The notes under the pieces: generated by a model
Database searches by the model: none
Told to the model about the DNA's origin: nothing
Seen by the model: the letters and a program-made list of their open reading frames with translations, nothing else
NCBI GenBank assembly: GCA_963785755.1
Contig: CAWAXG010000075.1
Location: 248,001-312,000 of the forward strand
Reading direction: 5' to 3'
DNA length: 64,000 bases
Source of the DNA: JACCXG01 sp963785755
GTDB taxonomy: Bacteria > Acidobacteriota > Vicinamibacteria > Vicinamibacterales > 2-12-FULL-66-21
Program-made: the position numbers and the translations under genes
Shown: positions 45,137 through 54,480 of the stretch, in pieces
Layout: every line of letters begins with the position of its first letter
Numbering within the stretch: the first letter of the stretch is position 1

Positions 45137-45997
45137 ATGAGCCTGATGCAGCGTGCAATGGAGAAGGCCGAGCGCGAGGGACGTCTGCGTTCATGGACGA
45201 TCGAGGGGCAGGAGGAGTCTCGCCGCGATTTGCCGCGCCAGTCCTTTTCGGCCGACGTCGCGTTGCCACCAGCAACGGCCTCGTTCGAGCCTGGCACCTG
45301 GGATGGCGCAGCCTCGATGTCGCTGTCGCCAATGCTGGTCGCCGCGACCGCGCCGGAGTCGGTCGCCGCGGAGCAATTTCGCCTGCTGCGTAGTCGCGTC
45401 GAGTCGCGTGCGGCGACCACGCGCACTCAGCTGATCGTCGTGACCAGCCCGCGGCTGGGCGAGGGAAAAACCACGACCAGTGCCAACCTCGCGCTCTGTT
45501 TGGCACAGGATCCTCAGCAGCGGGTGCTGCTCATCGAAGCGGACCTGCGTCGGCCTCGACTGGCTGCGTTGTTCGGTATCCGGGCAGAGCCAGGAGTCGT
45601 GGACGTTCTCACCCGCTCGGCGACGATCGATGAGGCAATGGTGCCAATTACGGGATACCACATGTCCGTGCTCCCCGCTGGCACCGCCGAGCGCCGCTTG
45701 CCTGAAGTGCTGACGTCGTCCGTGCTGCGCAGTCTGGTGGACGGCTTGCGACCTCGTTTCACGCGAATCCTCATCGACACGGCGCCGCTGGCGATGGCCG
45801 ATACCCAGGAGCTGGCGCGAATCGCTGACGGAGTTCTCCTGGTCGTCCGCGCCGGCATGACACCTCGGCCGGCGCTGGAGACCGCCTTCCACACCCTGGA
45901 GCGGGACAAGATCATCGGATTCGTCCTCAACGGCATCGACGAGGTCGCCGAATATTACGGCGACAGCACTATCGAACGATACAACCGCGAACGCTAG
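45137..45997 (+). CDS. CpsD/CapB-family tyrosine autokinase
   Basis: 286 residues. P-loop of BY-kinases: Walker A in VVTSPRLGEGKTTTSANLAL, Walker A' in VLLIEADLRRPRLAALFGI and a Walker B-like ILIDTAPLAMADTQEL. The N-terminal 80 residues are polar and variable. The C-terminus (VAEYYGDSTIERYNRER) carries a short tyrosine cluster suitable for autophosphorylation. It pairs with the kinase-less chain-length protein upstream to control polymer length. Confidence 0.9.
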   Translation: MSLMQRAMEKAEREGRLRSWTIEGQEESRRDLPRQSFSADVALPPATASFEPGTWDGAASMSLSPMLVAATAPESVAAEQFRLLRSRVESRAATTRTQLIVVTSPRLGEGKTTTSANLALCLAQDPQQRVLLIEADLRRPRLAALFGIRAEPGVVDVLTRSATIDEAMVPITGYHMSVLPAGTAERRLPEVLTSSVLRSLVDGLRPRFTRILIDTAPLAMADTQELARIADGVLLVVRAGMTPRPALETAFHTLERDKIIGFVLNGIDEVAEYYGDSTIERYNRER

Positions 45998-46006
45998 GAC
46001 CGCGCG

Positions 46007-47380
46007 ATGCAGGTCTTCAACCGATACATCTCGAGGCGGCACCTCACTTTTTTCATCGGCGAAGGTCTGCTAATCTTCGGTTCGATGGTTCTTGTCGCGC
46101 TTGTCTACCCCCCCAGCGACGACATATCGGACGCGCTGTGGAAAGGCGGGGTCGTCACTCTGCTCAGTCTCTTCTGCTTGTACTACAACGATCTCTACGA
46201 TCTCACGGCCGTGCGCACGGGCCGGGAGCTGTTCATCCGGCTCCTCCGCGCGGTCGGCGTGACGCTGATCTTCACCGCGCTCTTGTATCGGATGCTGCCG
46301 TCGCTGGTTCTGGCGAATGGCGCGTTCCTGCCAGCGGCTGGCCTGTTCCTCTTCGGCATTCTGGCGTGGCGGCTGGCGTGGAATCGGGTCGCGACGTTGG
46401 AAGGCTTTACCGAGCGGATACTAATTGTCGGCACCGATCTCACCGCCCAGACTCTGGCGCGACAGATCCTGAGGCAGCGTGACTTTCCCTACCAGATCGT
46501 TGGCTTCATCGATGACGACCCAGCTCGTATCGGTCAGTCGCTCGTCAATCCATCCATCGTCGGCACACCTGCCGATATCGAGGGCCTGGTTGCATCGCAG
46601 GGCGTCAATCGCATTGTCGTGGCGGTGTCGGATCGCCGCGGGCGCCTGCCCGTCGAACCGTTGCTTCGGGCGAAGATGCAGGGGGTGCGCGTCGAAGCCG
46701 TGGATACGGTCTACGAACGGCTGACTGGCAAGCTGCTGGTCGAGGATCTGCGACCGAGCGCGTTGATCTTCTCAGACGGTTTCCGGGCGTCGCGCTGGAC
46801 CAGACGCACGAAGCGGGTGTTCGACATCGTGCTCGCGCTGATCGGCGGGCTCCTCGGCGCACCGTTGATGGCGCTCACCGCCCTCGCGGTGTGGCTCGAA
46901 AGTGGATCGCCGGTACTCTACCGCCAGGAACGCGTCGGCGAGAACGGCCGGGTGTTCACGCTCTTCAAGTTCCGTTCGATGAGCCGCAATGCGGAGCAGG
47001 GCACGCCAATCTGGGCGACGACGGAAGACGAACGGGTGACGCCGGTTGGGCGGTTCATCCGAATGACGCGCCTGGACGAACTGCCGCAATTGTGGAACGT
47101 GTTCCGCGGCGACATGAGCTTTGTCGGGCCGCGGCCTGAACGCCCCTTCTTTGTCGCGCAACTCTCCCAGCAGATGCCCTTTTACCTGCAGCGTCACGCG
47201 GTCAAGCCCGGGCTCACCGGATGGGCGCAAGTGAAGTACCGCTATGGCGCCTCCGTCGAAGACGCGCTGGAAAAGCTCCGCTACGACCTCTACTACGTCA
47301 AGCACCTGTCGCTTTTTTTCGACATGTCGATCCTCGTCGACACGGTCAAGGTCGTGCTCTTCGCGAAAGGTGCGCGGTGA
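46007..47380 (+). CDS. Initiating sugar transferase (undecaprenyl-phosphate sugar phosphotransferase)
   Basis: 457 residues. N-terminal membrane helices (about 13-120), a CoA-binding-like Rossmann domain (ILIVGTDLTAQTLARQIL, YQIVGFIDDDP) and the bacterial sugar transferase domain: KRVFDIVLALIGGLLGAPLM, LYRQERVGENGRVFTLFKFR, RLDELPQLWNVFRGDMSFVG, LTGWAQVKYRYGASVEDALE. The last part and the ending MSILVDTVKVVLFAKGAR are typical of the PEP-CTERM/exosortase-associated subfamily. It starts repeat-unit synthesis on the lipid carrier. Confidence 0.92.
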   Translation: MQVFNRYISRRHLTFFIGEGLLIFGSMVLVALVYPPSDDISDALWKGGVVTLLSLFCLYYNDLYDLTAVRTGRELFIRLLRAVGVTLIFTALLYRMLPSLVLANGAFLPAAGLFLFGILAWRLAWNRVATLEGFTERILIVGTDLTAQTLARQILRQRDFPYQIVGFIDDDPARIGQSLVNPSIVGTPADIEGLVASQGVNRIVVAVSDRRGRLPVEPLLRAKMQGVRVEAVDTVYERLTGKLLVEDLRPSALIFSDGFRASRWTRRTKRVFDIVLALIGGLLGAPLMALTALAVWLESGSPVLYRQERVGENGRVFTLFKFRSMSRNAEQGTPIWATTEDERVTPVGRFIRMTRLDELPQLWNVFRGDMSFVGPRPERPFFVAQLSQQMPFYLQRHAVKPGLTGWAQVKYRYGASVEDALEKLRYDLYYVKHLSLFFDMSILVDTVKVVLFAKGAR

Positions 47381-48945
47381 CGGCAACGAGCGAGCGCGGC
47401 GTCAGCTGGAACGAGGCCCACCCGACGAGAACAGTCGCGCTGAACGTCGGGGGACGGTATCTCACGCTGGCGGCCGAGCTGCTGCTCGGGCTGGTGATGC
47501 TGCCGTTCAACATGCGCTATCTCGGGATGTCCGAGTACGGCGTCTGGATGCTCGCCGCGTCGATCGTGTCTTACTTTCCCATCCTCGACCTGGGCTACGG
47601 GATCGCGATGGAGCGCTTCGTCGCCCGTTACCGGGCGGAGCGGAACGTCCAGGCCATCAACGAGATCGCCAGTACGGCGATCTTCCTGTTTGCCGGAATG
47701 GGCGTGTTCGCGTTCGCGGTGATGGCCGGCATCGCGTGGCATATCGGCGAATGGTTTCAGCTCGACGCGATTCGCGCACGCACTGGCGCGATGGTGATGC
47801 TGCTGGTCGCCGCGCAGTTCGCGATAGGGTTTCCGTTCGGGTGTTTCGGCGCCGTGGTCAACGGCTTTCAGCGCCAGTATGTGAATGCGACCATCGGGCT
47901 CGCCGTGGCCGTGGCCGTGGCCATCGTCAACGTGGCGGTCCTGCTCGCCGGCGGCGGATTGGTGCTGCTGGTGGCGGCCGCCACGCTCACCCGCATCTCC
48001 GGGTTCTTCTTGTATCGGCTCAACGCCTACCGCGTGTTCCCGTCGCTGCACGTCCGGCCGTCGCTGGTCCGCTGGGGCCGGGTGCGTGAGATGAGCGGGT
48101 TCAGCGGCTACATGCTGTTGCAGGATCTCTCCAGCCGCGCCAACTACGCGTCAGATCCCATTCTCATCGCGGCGATGCTGTCAACCGGCTCGGTGGCGAT
48201 TTGGACGGTCGCGCAGCGCCTTGCGGATGTCGTGCTGCAGCTGACCAATCAGCTGAACCTGGTGCTGTTCCCCGTGGTGGTCGAGTGCGACACCACGCGG
48301 CGCGACGATCGGCTCCGCGATCTGCTGGTGCAAGGGACACGGCTCTCGCTCGCGACGAGCCTGCCGGTCGCCGGAATGCTCGCGTTTTTCGCCGACCCTG
48401 TCATCAGGGCATGGACCGGACCCGACTTGACCGCCGCCGCCGACGTCCTGCGCGTTCTCGCGGTGGCAGTGCTGGTGCGGGTTGGCAGTGCGACGGCAAG
48501 CATGGTGTTGCAGGGAGGTGGTGCTCATCGCCTGCTCGCCGGCTCGAACCTGGTGGCCGCTGTCATCAATGTCATTCTCAGCGTGGCGCTGGTGGCCCGT
48601 TACGGGCTGCCCGGCGTCGCGTTCGCCACGTTGCTCCCGATCGCGTGTCGGGCGGCCTTCATTCTGATTCCCAGCGCGTGTGTGCGAGTCGGAATCTCAC
48701 TTCGTCAGTTCCTCGTGAGCGCCGTCTGGCCTGCGCTGTGGCCCGGAGTCATCGTTCTTGGTGGACTGGCGTTAATCGGACACAACGAACACGCCCCTGT
48801 CCTGAGCGTCCTGATCCAGAGCGCTGCGGCCGGGCTACTGTATATGGGAGCGTTCTTGTGTCTGGCTGTTACCGGAGACGACCGGAGTCGGTATCTCGGC
48901 AAGTTGCGAAGTGTTGCGCGAAGACCGGCGTTGAACGCCGCGTAG
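47377..48945 (+). CDS. Wzx-like polysaccharide flippase
   Basis: 522 residues from GTG 47377, overlapping the sugar transferase stop (GTGA), with AAAGG upstream. About 12-14 hydrophobic helices, beginning ALNVGGRYLTLAAELLLGLV, MLPFNMRYLGMSEYGVWMLA, and a MATE/Wzx-like repeat organisation. Moves undecaprenyl-linked repeat units across the inner membrane. The frame upstream of the GTG is antisense-like and not coding. Confidence 0.88.
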   Translation: MTATSERGVSWNEAHPTRTVALNVGGRYLTLAAELLLGLVMLPFNMRYLGMSEYGVWMLAASIVSYFPILDLGYGIAMERFVARYRAERNVQAINEIASTAIFLFAGMGVFAFAVMAGIAWHIGEWFQLDAIRARTGAMVMLLVAAQFAIGFPFGCFGAVVNGFQRQYVNATIGLAVAVAVAIVNVAVLLAGGGLVLLVAAATLTRISGFFLYRLNAYRVFPSLHVRPSLVRWGRVREMSGFSGYMLLQDLSSRANYASDPILIAAMLSTGSVAIWTVAQRLADVVLQLTNQLNLVLFPVVVECDTTRRDDRLRDLLVQGTRLSLATSLPVAGMLAFFADPVIRAWTGPDLTAAADVLRVLAVAVLVRVGSATASMVLQGGGAHRLLAGSNLVAAVINVILSVALVARYGLPGVAFATLLPIACRAAFILIPSACVRVGISLRQFLVSAVWPALWPGVIVLGGLALIGHNEHAPVLSVLIQSAAAGLLYMGAFLCLAVTGDDRSRYLGKLRSVARRPALNAA

Positions 48946-48965
48946 AGGCGAGAGGAAGAAAGAAG

Positions 48966-50240
48966 ATGTATGAGCGTTTTTACAATCTGCGTGAGCGGCC
49001 GTTCGCGCTGAGTCCTGACCCGGAGTACCTGTATTTGAGCCGGGTGCATCGCGAAGCGCTTGACGCCATCCGCTTCGGCATCGAGAACCGTGTCGGGTTC
49101 ATCGTCGTCACGGGCGAGATTGGTGCCGGTAAGACTACCGTATTACAAACGCTGCTGCGTCGGCTGGACGAGCGCGCGGTGGTGGCGCGACTCGTCAATA
49201 CGATCCTCGAGCCTCGGGAACTGCTCGACGCGATTGCGATCGATTTCGGCTTGGATCCGAATGGCAAGTCGAAGCCGATGCTGCTGCGAGAGCTGGCAGA
49301 TTTCCTCGTCCAGCAACGAACGCAGGGGAGAGCATCGCTCCTTGTCGTCGACGAGGCACAGAACCTCACCCCACAAGCTCTGGAGGAGATTCGCCTCTTG
49401 TCGAATTTGGAGACCGAGAAGTCGAAGCTGCTGCAGATCGTCCTGGCCGGACAGCCGAACCTGCGCGATACCATCGACTCTCCCGGGTTGGAGCAGCTTC
49501 GACAGCGGATTACCGTCAACTATCACCTGACGCCGCTCGATGCGGCTGACACGCAGGCGTACGTCAACTATCGCCTCGAGCATGCGGCGCTCGGCGAGCC
49601 GCCGCGGTTTACCCGCGACGCGGCGGCGTTGATCCACGACCGCAGCGGCGGAGTGCCGCGAATCATCAACGTCATCTGCGACGCCGCGCTCATTTTCGGC
49701 TACGCGGAGGAGCAGCGGTTGCTGGATCGGGCGCTCCTTACGGTGGTGGTCGAGGAGCTGGAAAGCACCGGGATTTTGCTACCACAGGGCGGCAGCGTAC
49801 GCGGCTGCGTGCCCGATGCGGCCGACGCCAAGGCGGCGGCCGCTGCGCCGCAGTCTGCGGCGCACCCGGCACCGGCCTCGTCTGATGCCGAATTGCGACG
49901 CCTGGAGCAATGGGTGGCGGTTCAAGAAGCAGAGCTCATGCGACAGCGGGAGGCGGTGGAGCGGCGCAACAGCGATCTGGTGAGCCGGGAGCAGGCGCTT
50001 GTCGCCCGCGAGCGCCGCGTCGTCGAGCAGCAGCGCATTTTGAGCGAAGAATATCGTCTCATGCGACAACAGCATCGACCGACCGCCGCATCAGTGAAAC
50101 CACCGACTGCGGACCGGGAGGTTCCGGCTGCGGTACGCGTGCACGCCTCGCCGTCCGCAGCACCTTCGCTGCTACAGCGACTGGTCCAGGCATTGCGGCT
50201 GGAGACGGGGCTGGCCGATCCAGCGGCAAGGCGACGATGA
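48966..50240 (+). CDS. ExeA-like ATPase of PEP-CTERM/EPS-locus type with coiled-coil tail
   Basis: 424 residues with GAGGAAG before ATG 48966. ExeA/GspA-type AAA ATPase: MYERFYNLRERPFALSPDPE start, Walker A TGEIGAGKTT (49-58), Walker B LLVVDEAQNLTPQALEEIRL, sensor VLAGQPNLRDT and LRQRITVNYHLTPL. This subfamily (TIGR03015-like secretion ATPase) is a fixture of exosortase loci. Unusually, the C-terminal 120 residues form an Ala-rich linker and a charged coiled coil (EQWVAVQEAELMRQREAVER, REQALVARERRVVEQQRILS). Its 3' end overlaps the next gene (ATGA). Confidence 0.85.
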   Translation: MYERFYNLRERPFALSPDPEYLYLSRVHREALDAIRFGIENRVGFIVVTGEIGAGKTTVLQTLLRRLDERAVVARLVNTILEPRELLDAIAIDFGLDPNGKSKPMLLRELADFLVQQRTQGRASLLVVDEAQNLTPQALEEIRLLSNLETEKSKLLQIVLAGQPNLRDTIDSPGLEQLRQRITVNYHLTPLDAADTQAYVNYRLEHAALGEPPRFTRDAAALIHDRSGGVPRIINVICDAALIFGYAEEQRLLDRALLTVVVEELESTGILLPQGGSVRGCVPDAADAKAAAAAPQSAAHPAPASSDAELRRLEQWVAVQEAELMRQREAVERRNSDLVSREQALVARERRVVEQQRILSEEYRLMRQQHRPTAASVKPPTADREVPAAVRVHASPSAAPSLLQRLVQALRLETGLADPAARRR

Positions 50241-51601
50241 GCAGCATTGCAACTACGCTTCTGGAGCGCATCCAGCGTCGTCAGACCCGGGCCGGCGTCG
50301 TCGGGCTCGGGTATGTCGGACTGCCACTCGCGGTCGAGCTCGGCCGCGCCGGATTCCATGTCACGGGTATCGATCTCGACGAACAGAAGACTCGCGCCGT
50401 CAACGAGGGGCGCTCGTACATCCCCGATGTCGCGACCGCGGACGTCAAGGCGCTCAGAGATGCTGGCAAGCTGGATGCGACGACGGATTTCGCCGTCGTC
50501 GGCGAGCTCGACACGATCAACATCTGCGTGCCGACACCTCTCCGCAAGACGCGCGATCCAGACATGTCGTACATCGTTTCCGCGGTCGAGTCGATCGCCG
50601 CGCACTTGCACCCGGGCTTGCTGATCATTCTCGAGTCCACGACCTACCCGGGGACAACCGATGAAGTCGTCCAACCAATCCTCGAGGCGACCGGGCTCCA
50701 CGCCGGTCGCGACTTCTTTCTCGCGTTCTCGCCCGAGCGGGTCGATCCAGGGAACGTCACGTTCCAGACGCACAACGTTCCGAAGGTGGTGGGCGGACTC
50801 ACGCCCGACTGCCTGAGGCTCGCGGCTGCATTGTATGGAAGTGCGATCGAGACCATCGTTCCGGTGAGCTCGACCCGTGTCGCCGAGATGGTCAAGCTGC
50901 TGGAGAACACGTTCCGGGCGGTGAACATCGGGCTGGTCAACGAGCTGGCGTTGATGTGCGACCGGATGAACATCGACGTGTGGGAGGTCGTCGACGCCGC
51001 CAAGACCAAGCCCTTCGGATTCATGGCCTTCTACCCGGGTCCCGGCCTGGGTGGCCACTGCATCCCGATTGACCCCTTCTACCTGTCGTGGAAAGCGAAA
51101 CAGAGCGGCTTCGACCCGCGATTCATCGAACTGGCAGGGCACATCAATGGTGCCATGCCGCACTACGTGGTTGACAAGATCGTCGACGCACTGAACTCGC
51201 AGCGCAAGGCGATCAACGGGTCCAAAGTGTTGATCGCCGGCGTCGCCTACAAGCGCGACATCGACGATATGCGGGAATCCCCGGCATTCGACGTCATGGG
51301 TCTGCTGCACGCGAGAGGGGCAGCGGTCTCGTATACCGACCCCTACGTGCCGGAGGTTGATGCCCGCCACTGGCCAGGCCGGGTAGACATCAGGAGCGTC
51401 CCAATCGCTCCCGGCGGCTGGGCGGAGTACGACTGCGTTGTCATCATCACTGATCATCGGACCTTCGACTACGACGCCATGGTCTCGGAGAGTCAGCTCA
51501 TCGTCGACACTCGCAACGCGATTCAGCGAGCGGCTCCCCATGTCTTCAAGCTGGGCGCGCCGCGTCCTGGCGAGCGTGATTCAACAGTCGCGCTCGCGTG
51601 A
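50237..51601 (+). CDS. Nucleotide-sugar dehydrogenase (UDP-GlcNAc/UDP-Glc 6-dehydrogenase family)
   Basis: 454 residues. NAD motif GVVGLGYVGLPLAVELGRAG; ICVPTPLRKTRDPDMSYIVS; ILESTTYPGTTDEVV; LLENTFRAVNIGLVNELALM; catalytic Cys in PGPGLGGHCIPIDPFYLSWK (C275); ending VLIAGVAYKRDIDDMRESPA. The GGHCIPIDP form is that of UDP-N-acetylglucosamine/mannosamine dehydrogenases (WbpA/WecC type) rather than plain Ugd. Makes a uronic-acid donor for the exopolysaccharide repeat. Confidence 0.9.
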   Translation: MSSIATTLLERIQRRQTRAGVVGLGYVGLPLAVELGRAGFHVTGIDLDEQKTRAVNEGRSYIPDVATADVKALRDAGKLDATTDFAVVGELDTINICVPTPLRKTRDPDMSYIVSAVESIAAHLHPGLLIILESTTYPGTTDEVVQPILEATGLHAGRDFFLAFSPERVDPGNVTFQTHNVPKVVGGLTPDCLRLAAALYGSAIETIVPVSSTRVAEMVKLLENTFRAVNIGLVNELALMCDRMNIDVWEVVDAAKTKPFGFMAFYPGPGLGGHCIPIDPFYLSWKAKQSGFDPRFIELAGHINGAMPHYVVDKIVDALNSQRKAINGSKVLIAGVAYKRDIDDMRESPAFDVMGLLHARGAAVSYTDPYVPEVDARHWPGRVDIRSVPIAPGGWAEYDCVVIITDHRTFDYDAMVSESQLIVDTRNAIQRAAPHVFKLGAPRPGERDSTVALA

Positions 51602-51604
51602 GCC

Positions 51605-52726
51605 ATGGAGCAACTCTTCTGGCTATCGGCGGGCTTCGTTGCGTATGTCTATGTTGGCTATCCGCTCATGCTTCGCGCGTGGGCGGCGCTCGCCAGGCGT
51701 GCGGTTCGATTCGCGTCAGCAGGGGATCGCCGGTATCCTTCGGTTTCGGTTGTGATCGCCGTTCGCAACGAAGCCGCACGCTTACCACGCCGTCTGCGCA
51801 ACATCGTCGAGCAGGGCTATCCGGGGCCGCTGGAAATCATCGTCGCGTCGGATGGTTCGACCGACCATCCGGAAACCGCAGTTGCATCCTGCCGTAAGGT
51901 CCGGGTCCTCGAGCTGCCGGCCGCGGGCAAGGCTGTGGCCCTCAACCACGGCGTCGCCTCGGCCGGCGGCGAAATCCTCGTCTTCGCCGACGCCCGCCAA
52001 CAGTTCTCGCCGGACGCCATCACGGCGTTGGTCGAGAATTTCGACGATCCTGAGGTTGGCTGCGTCACTGGCGATCTGATGCTCGATTGCGAAACCGATC
52101 GCCAGGACGCCGAGCCCGGCGTCGGCGAGGGCGTGGGCCTCTACTGGCGTTATGAAAAGTGGTTACGGCGGGTCGAGAGCGACATTTGGTCGACGCTTGG
52201 CGCGACTGGGGCGATTTACGCGCTTCGCCGCTCGATGTGGCAGCCACTCCCGGCCGACACGCTGCTCGATGACGTGCTCGCGCCGATGCGGGTGGTGTTG
52301 GCGGGTCAACGCACGGTATTCGAGCCGCGCGCCCGGGCCTTCGACTGTGCCTCGCCGAGTGCGGCGGTCGAGCAACGTCGCAAGGTCCGCACACTGGCTG
52401 GCAATTATCAGATCCTCGCCCTCGAGCCTCTGCTGCTTTTGCCGTTCCGCAATCCGGTCTGGCTACAGTATGCGTCTCACAAGCTGGGTCGGCTGTTCGT
52501 CCCCTGGGCTCTTGTCGCGGTTTTGCTGAGCTCCGCTGCGCTCGCGTCCTCGGGATGGTTCTATTTCGTGGCACTGATACTGCAACTCGGCTTCTACGCA
52601 CTGGCGGCAATAGGATGGTGGCTGGATCGCAGCGCTGCCACTCTCGCCACCAGAGCGGAGGAGTCACGCGATGGCGAGGACATGCGCTCGTTGGACTCCG
52701 CTTACTCGGGGCGCTCGACGGGTTAA
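51605..52726 (+). CDS. GT2 glycosyltransferase, membrane-associated
   Basis: 373 residues, three bases after the dehydrogenase stop. An N-terminal helix (LFWLSAGFVAYVYVGYPLML), then the GT-A domain: SVVIAVRNEAARLPRRLRNI, IIVASDGSTDHPETAV, ILVFADARQQFSPDAI (DxD-type), GAIYALRRSMWQPLPADTLL and DDVLAPMRVVLAGQRTVFEP. C-terminal helices (FVPWALVAVLLSSAALASSG, ILQLGFYALAAIGWWL) suggest a membrane-bound enzyme. Adds a sugar to the lipid-linked repeat. Confidence 0.88.
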   Translation: MEQLFWLSAGFVAYVYVGYPLMLRAWAALARRAVRFASAGDRRYPSVSVVIAVRNEAARLPRRLRNIVEQGYPGPLEIIVASDGSTDHPETAVASCRKVRVLELPAAGKAVALNHGVASAGGEILVFADARQQFSPDAITALVENFDDPEVGCVTGDLMLDCETDRQDAEPGVGEGVGLYWRYEKWLRRVESDIWSTLGATGAIYALRRSMWQPLPADTLLDDVLAPMRVVLAGQRTVFEPRARAFDCASPSAAVEQRRKVRTLAGNYQILALEPLLLLPFRNPVWLQYASHKLGRLFVPWALVAVLLSSAALASSGWFYFVALILQLGFYALAAIGWWLDRSAATLATRAEESRDGEDMRSLDSAYSGRSTG

Positions 52727-52809
52727 TACCTCGCGATTTCACGTCCGCTCTCGTCTTGGGGACCGGCCGCTGGCTTCGCAGCCCGTAGCCACCCCCGCCG
52801 GGGGAGGAG

Positions 52810-52923
52810 ATGAGACGTGGATTCCGACGCGTGGCGGCCGTAGCCTACACATTCGTGCTGATGAATTACGCAGCGGTGGCCGGGCTGTTCGTACTCCGTG
52901 ATACCCGCCAGATATGGAAATGA
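52810..52923 (+). CDS. 37-residue membrane peptide
   Basis: Short ORF from ATG 52810 to TGA 52923, preceded by GGGGAGGAG (unusually close, 2-4 bases). It encodes a basic start (MRRGFRRVAAVAYTF), one hydrophobic helix (FVLMNYAAVAGLFVLRD) and the end TRQIWK. It fills the gap between a GT2 gene and the ligase in the same direction. Tiny membrane peptides occur at similar places in EPS operons, so it may be a small subunit. No family is recognised. Confidence 0.45.
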   Translation: MRRGFRRVAAVAYTFVLMNYAAVAGLFVLRDTRQIWK

Positions 52924-53028
52924 CCGCCCGCAGGTGGGAAATGTTTTGTCAATGTACGGAAACGCACCGGCAACGCTCCACGGACCCCCCGCAGCCGTCC
53001 TTTAGCAGCATCGGACGGCACTGAACCG

Positions 53029-54480
53029 ATGGAGCGTCTTGCCTTCTCGGGGTCGGCTCGTGCTGTGGACGATCCGTTCCGGCGTGCCCCGTCACCTCGA
53101 AAGCCGCGCCTCGGCACCGCTTCCTCGACCACTTCCCCGACCACAGCTGATCCGCGCGCGCTGGCTCTCGAGGAGCAGGATGTCCTTGCGTTCCGGGGGC
53201 TGCTCGCCTTCACGTTCGTCTTGTTCGTCCGTCCGCAGGACTCGCTACCCCTCCTGGACGCCATGCACCTTGGAGACATTACCGCGCTGTTTTCGCTCGT
53301 CGCACTCGTCGTCGCGCGAGTCAGGCGCGGCCTGCCCGCGGTGACGGTCAGTCGCGAGCTCGGGTGGGTCGCCGGATTCGGTGCGGTGATGCTCCTCACA
53401 GCTCCGCTGGCGATATGGCCGGGCGGGGCTGTCAGCGTATTCATCGATCTCTACAGCAAGGTGATCCTGATCTTTGCGTTGATGGTGCACACCATCACCA
53501 CGCGTGCACGGTTCAATCGGCTGCTCTCCCTGGTTGTGGCCGGCACGGCGTACATCGCGATCCGGGCGGTCATCGACTACGGCCGAGGCGTCAATCTCAT
53601 AGAAGATGGCCGCGTCACGGGCGCCGTCGGCGGCCTCTTCGGCAATCCGAACGATTTGGCGCTCAACATGGTCGCGTTTCTGCCGTTGGGCCTTGCGCTG
53701 ATGCAGGATCGTGGCGCCGGGCCGACTGTTCGCCTTGCGGCTTTGATTGGCGCACCGGCGATGGCTCTGGCAATCATCTTCAGCAAGAGTCGAGGCGGAG
53801 CGATCGGGCTGGCGGGGATGCTGCTCGTTTTCCTCTACCAGATGCGCCGCATCCGGCCAGGCGTGACGGCCGCCGTGGTAGTGGTTTGCATCGCGACCAT
53901 TCCCGTGTTGCCGTCATCGTTCACCGCGCGCATGGCCAGTGTCTTCGACTCCGAACAAGATACGACTGGCTCGCGCGAGGCGCGGAAGCAACTCCTGCGT
54001 GAGGCGGCCGCAGCTTTCAAGCAGAATCCGTTGTTTGGCATCGGCGCCGGTCAGTTCGTCAATTACAACCCCGACGGTCGCCAGGAGGCCTGGCGCGAAA
54101 CTCACAACACTTTCCTGCAGGTGGCAGCCGAACTTGGCTTGGTAGGCTTGTTCGTCTTCCTGGCGATCCTGTATAGCGGCTTCGCGGCCACCCGACAGAC
54201 ATGGCGCCAGCTGCGTGGCAGAGGTCTAGGCGCTCGCGCCCGTGCTCCGATATTCTGGAACGGCTCCGCCCCGCACCTCTATTCCGCCGCTCTCCTCGCC
54301 AGCCTCTCGGGCTGGTTGCTGGCGGCGATATTCGGCTCGGTAGCCTATTACTGGACGCTGTACATCATCCTGGCCCTTGCCGTCACTCACCGCGACATCA
54401 CAGCGCGAGACGTGCAAGTGACCGGCGCACATCATCGCGACGGCCGGGCGCTCAGGATCGCGTCATCGGAGAGCACATGA
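53029..54480 (+). CDS. O-antigen ligase/polymerase (Wzy/WaaL family)
   Basis: 483 residues. A polar N-terminus of about 55 residues is followed by some ten membrane helices (LAFRGLLAFTFVLFVRPQDS, GWVAGFGAVMLLTAPLAIWP, MVAFLPLGLALM). The large periplasmic loop with the Wzy_C motif is visible (AAAFKQNPLFGIGAGQFVNY, WRETHNTFLQVAAELGLVGL), as is FSKSRGGAIGLAGMLLVFLY. Polymerises or ligates the repeat units outside the inner membrane. The stop overlaps the next gene (ATGA). Confidence 0.88.
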   Translation: MERLAFSGSARAVDDPFRRAPSPRKPRLGTASSTTSPTTADPRALALEEQDVLAFRGLLAFTFVLFVRPQDSLPLLDAMHLGDITALFSLVALVVARVRRGLPAVTVSRELGWVAGFGAVMLLTAPLAIWPGGAVSVFIDLYSKVILIFALMVHTITTRARFNRLLSLVVAGTAYIAIRAVIDYGRGVNLIEDGRVTGAVGGLFGNPNDLALNMVAFLPLGLALMQDRGAGPTVRLAALIGAPAMALAIIFSKSRGGAIGLAGMLLVFLYQMRRIRPGVTAAVVVVCIATIPVLPSSFTARMASVFDSEQDTTGSREARKQLLREAAAAFKQNPLFGIGAGQFVNYNPDGRQEAWRETHNTFLQVAAELGLVGLFVFLAILYSGFAATRQTWRQLRGRGLGARARAPIFWNGSAPHLYSAALLASLSGWLLAAIFGSVAYYWTLYIILALAVTHRDITARDVQVTGAHHRDGRALRIASSEST

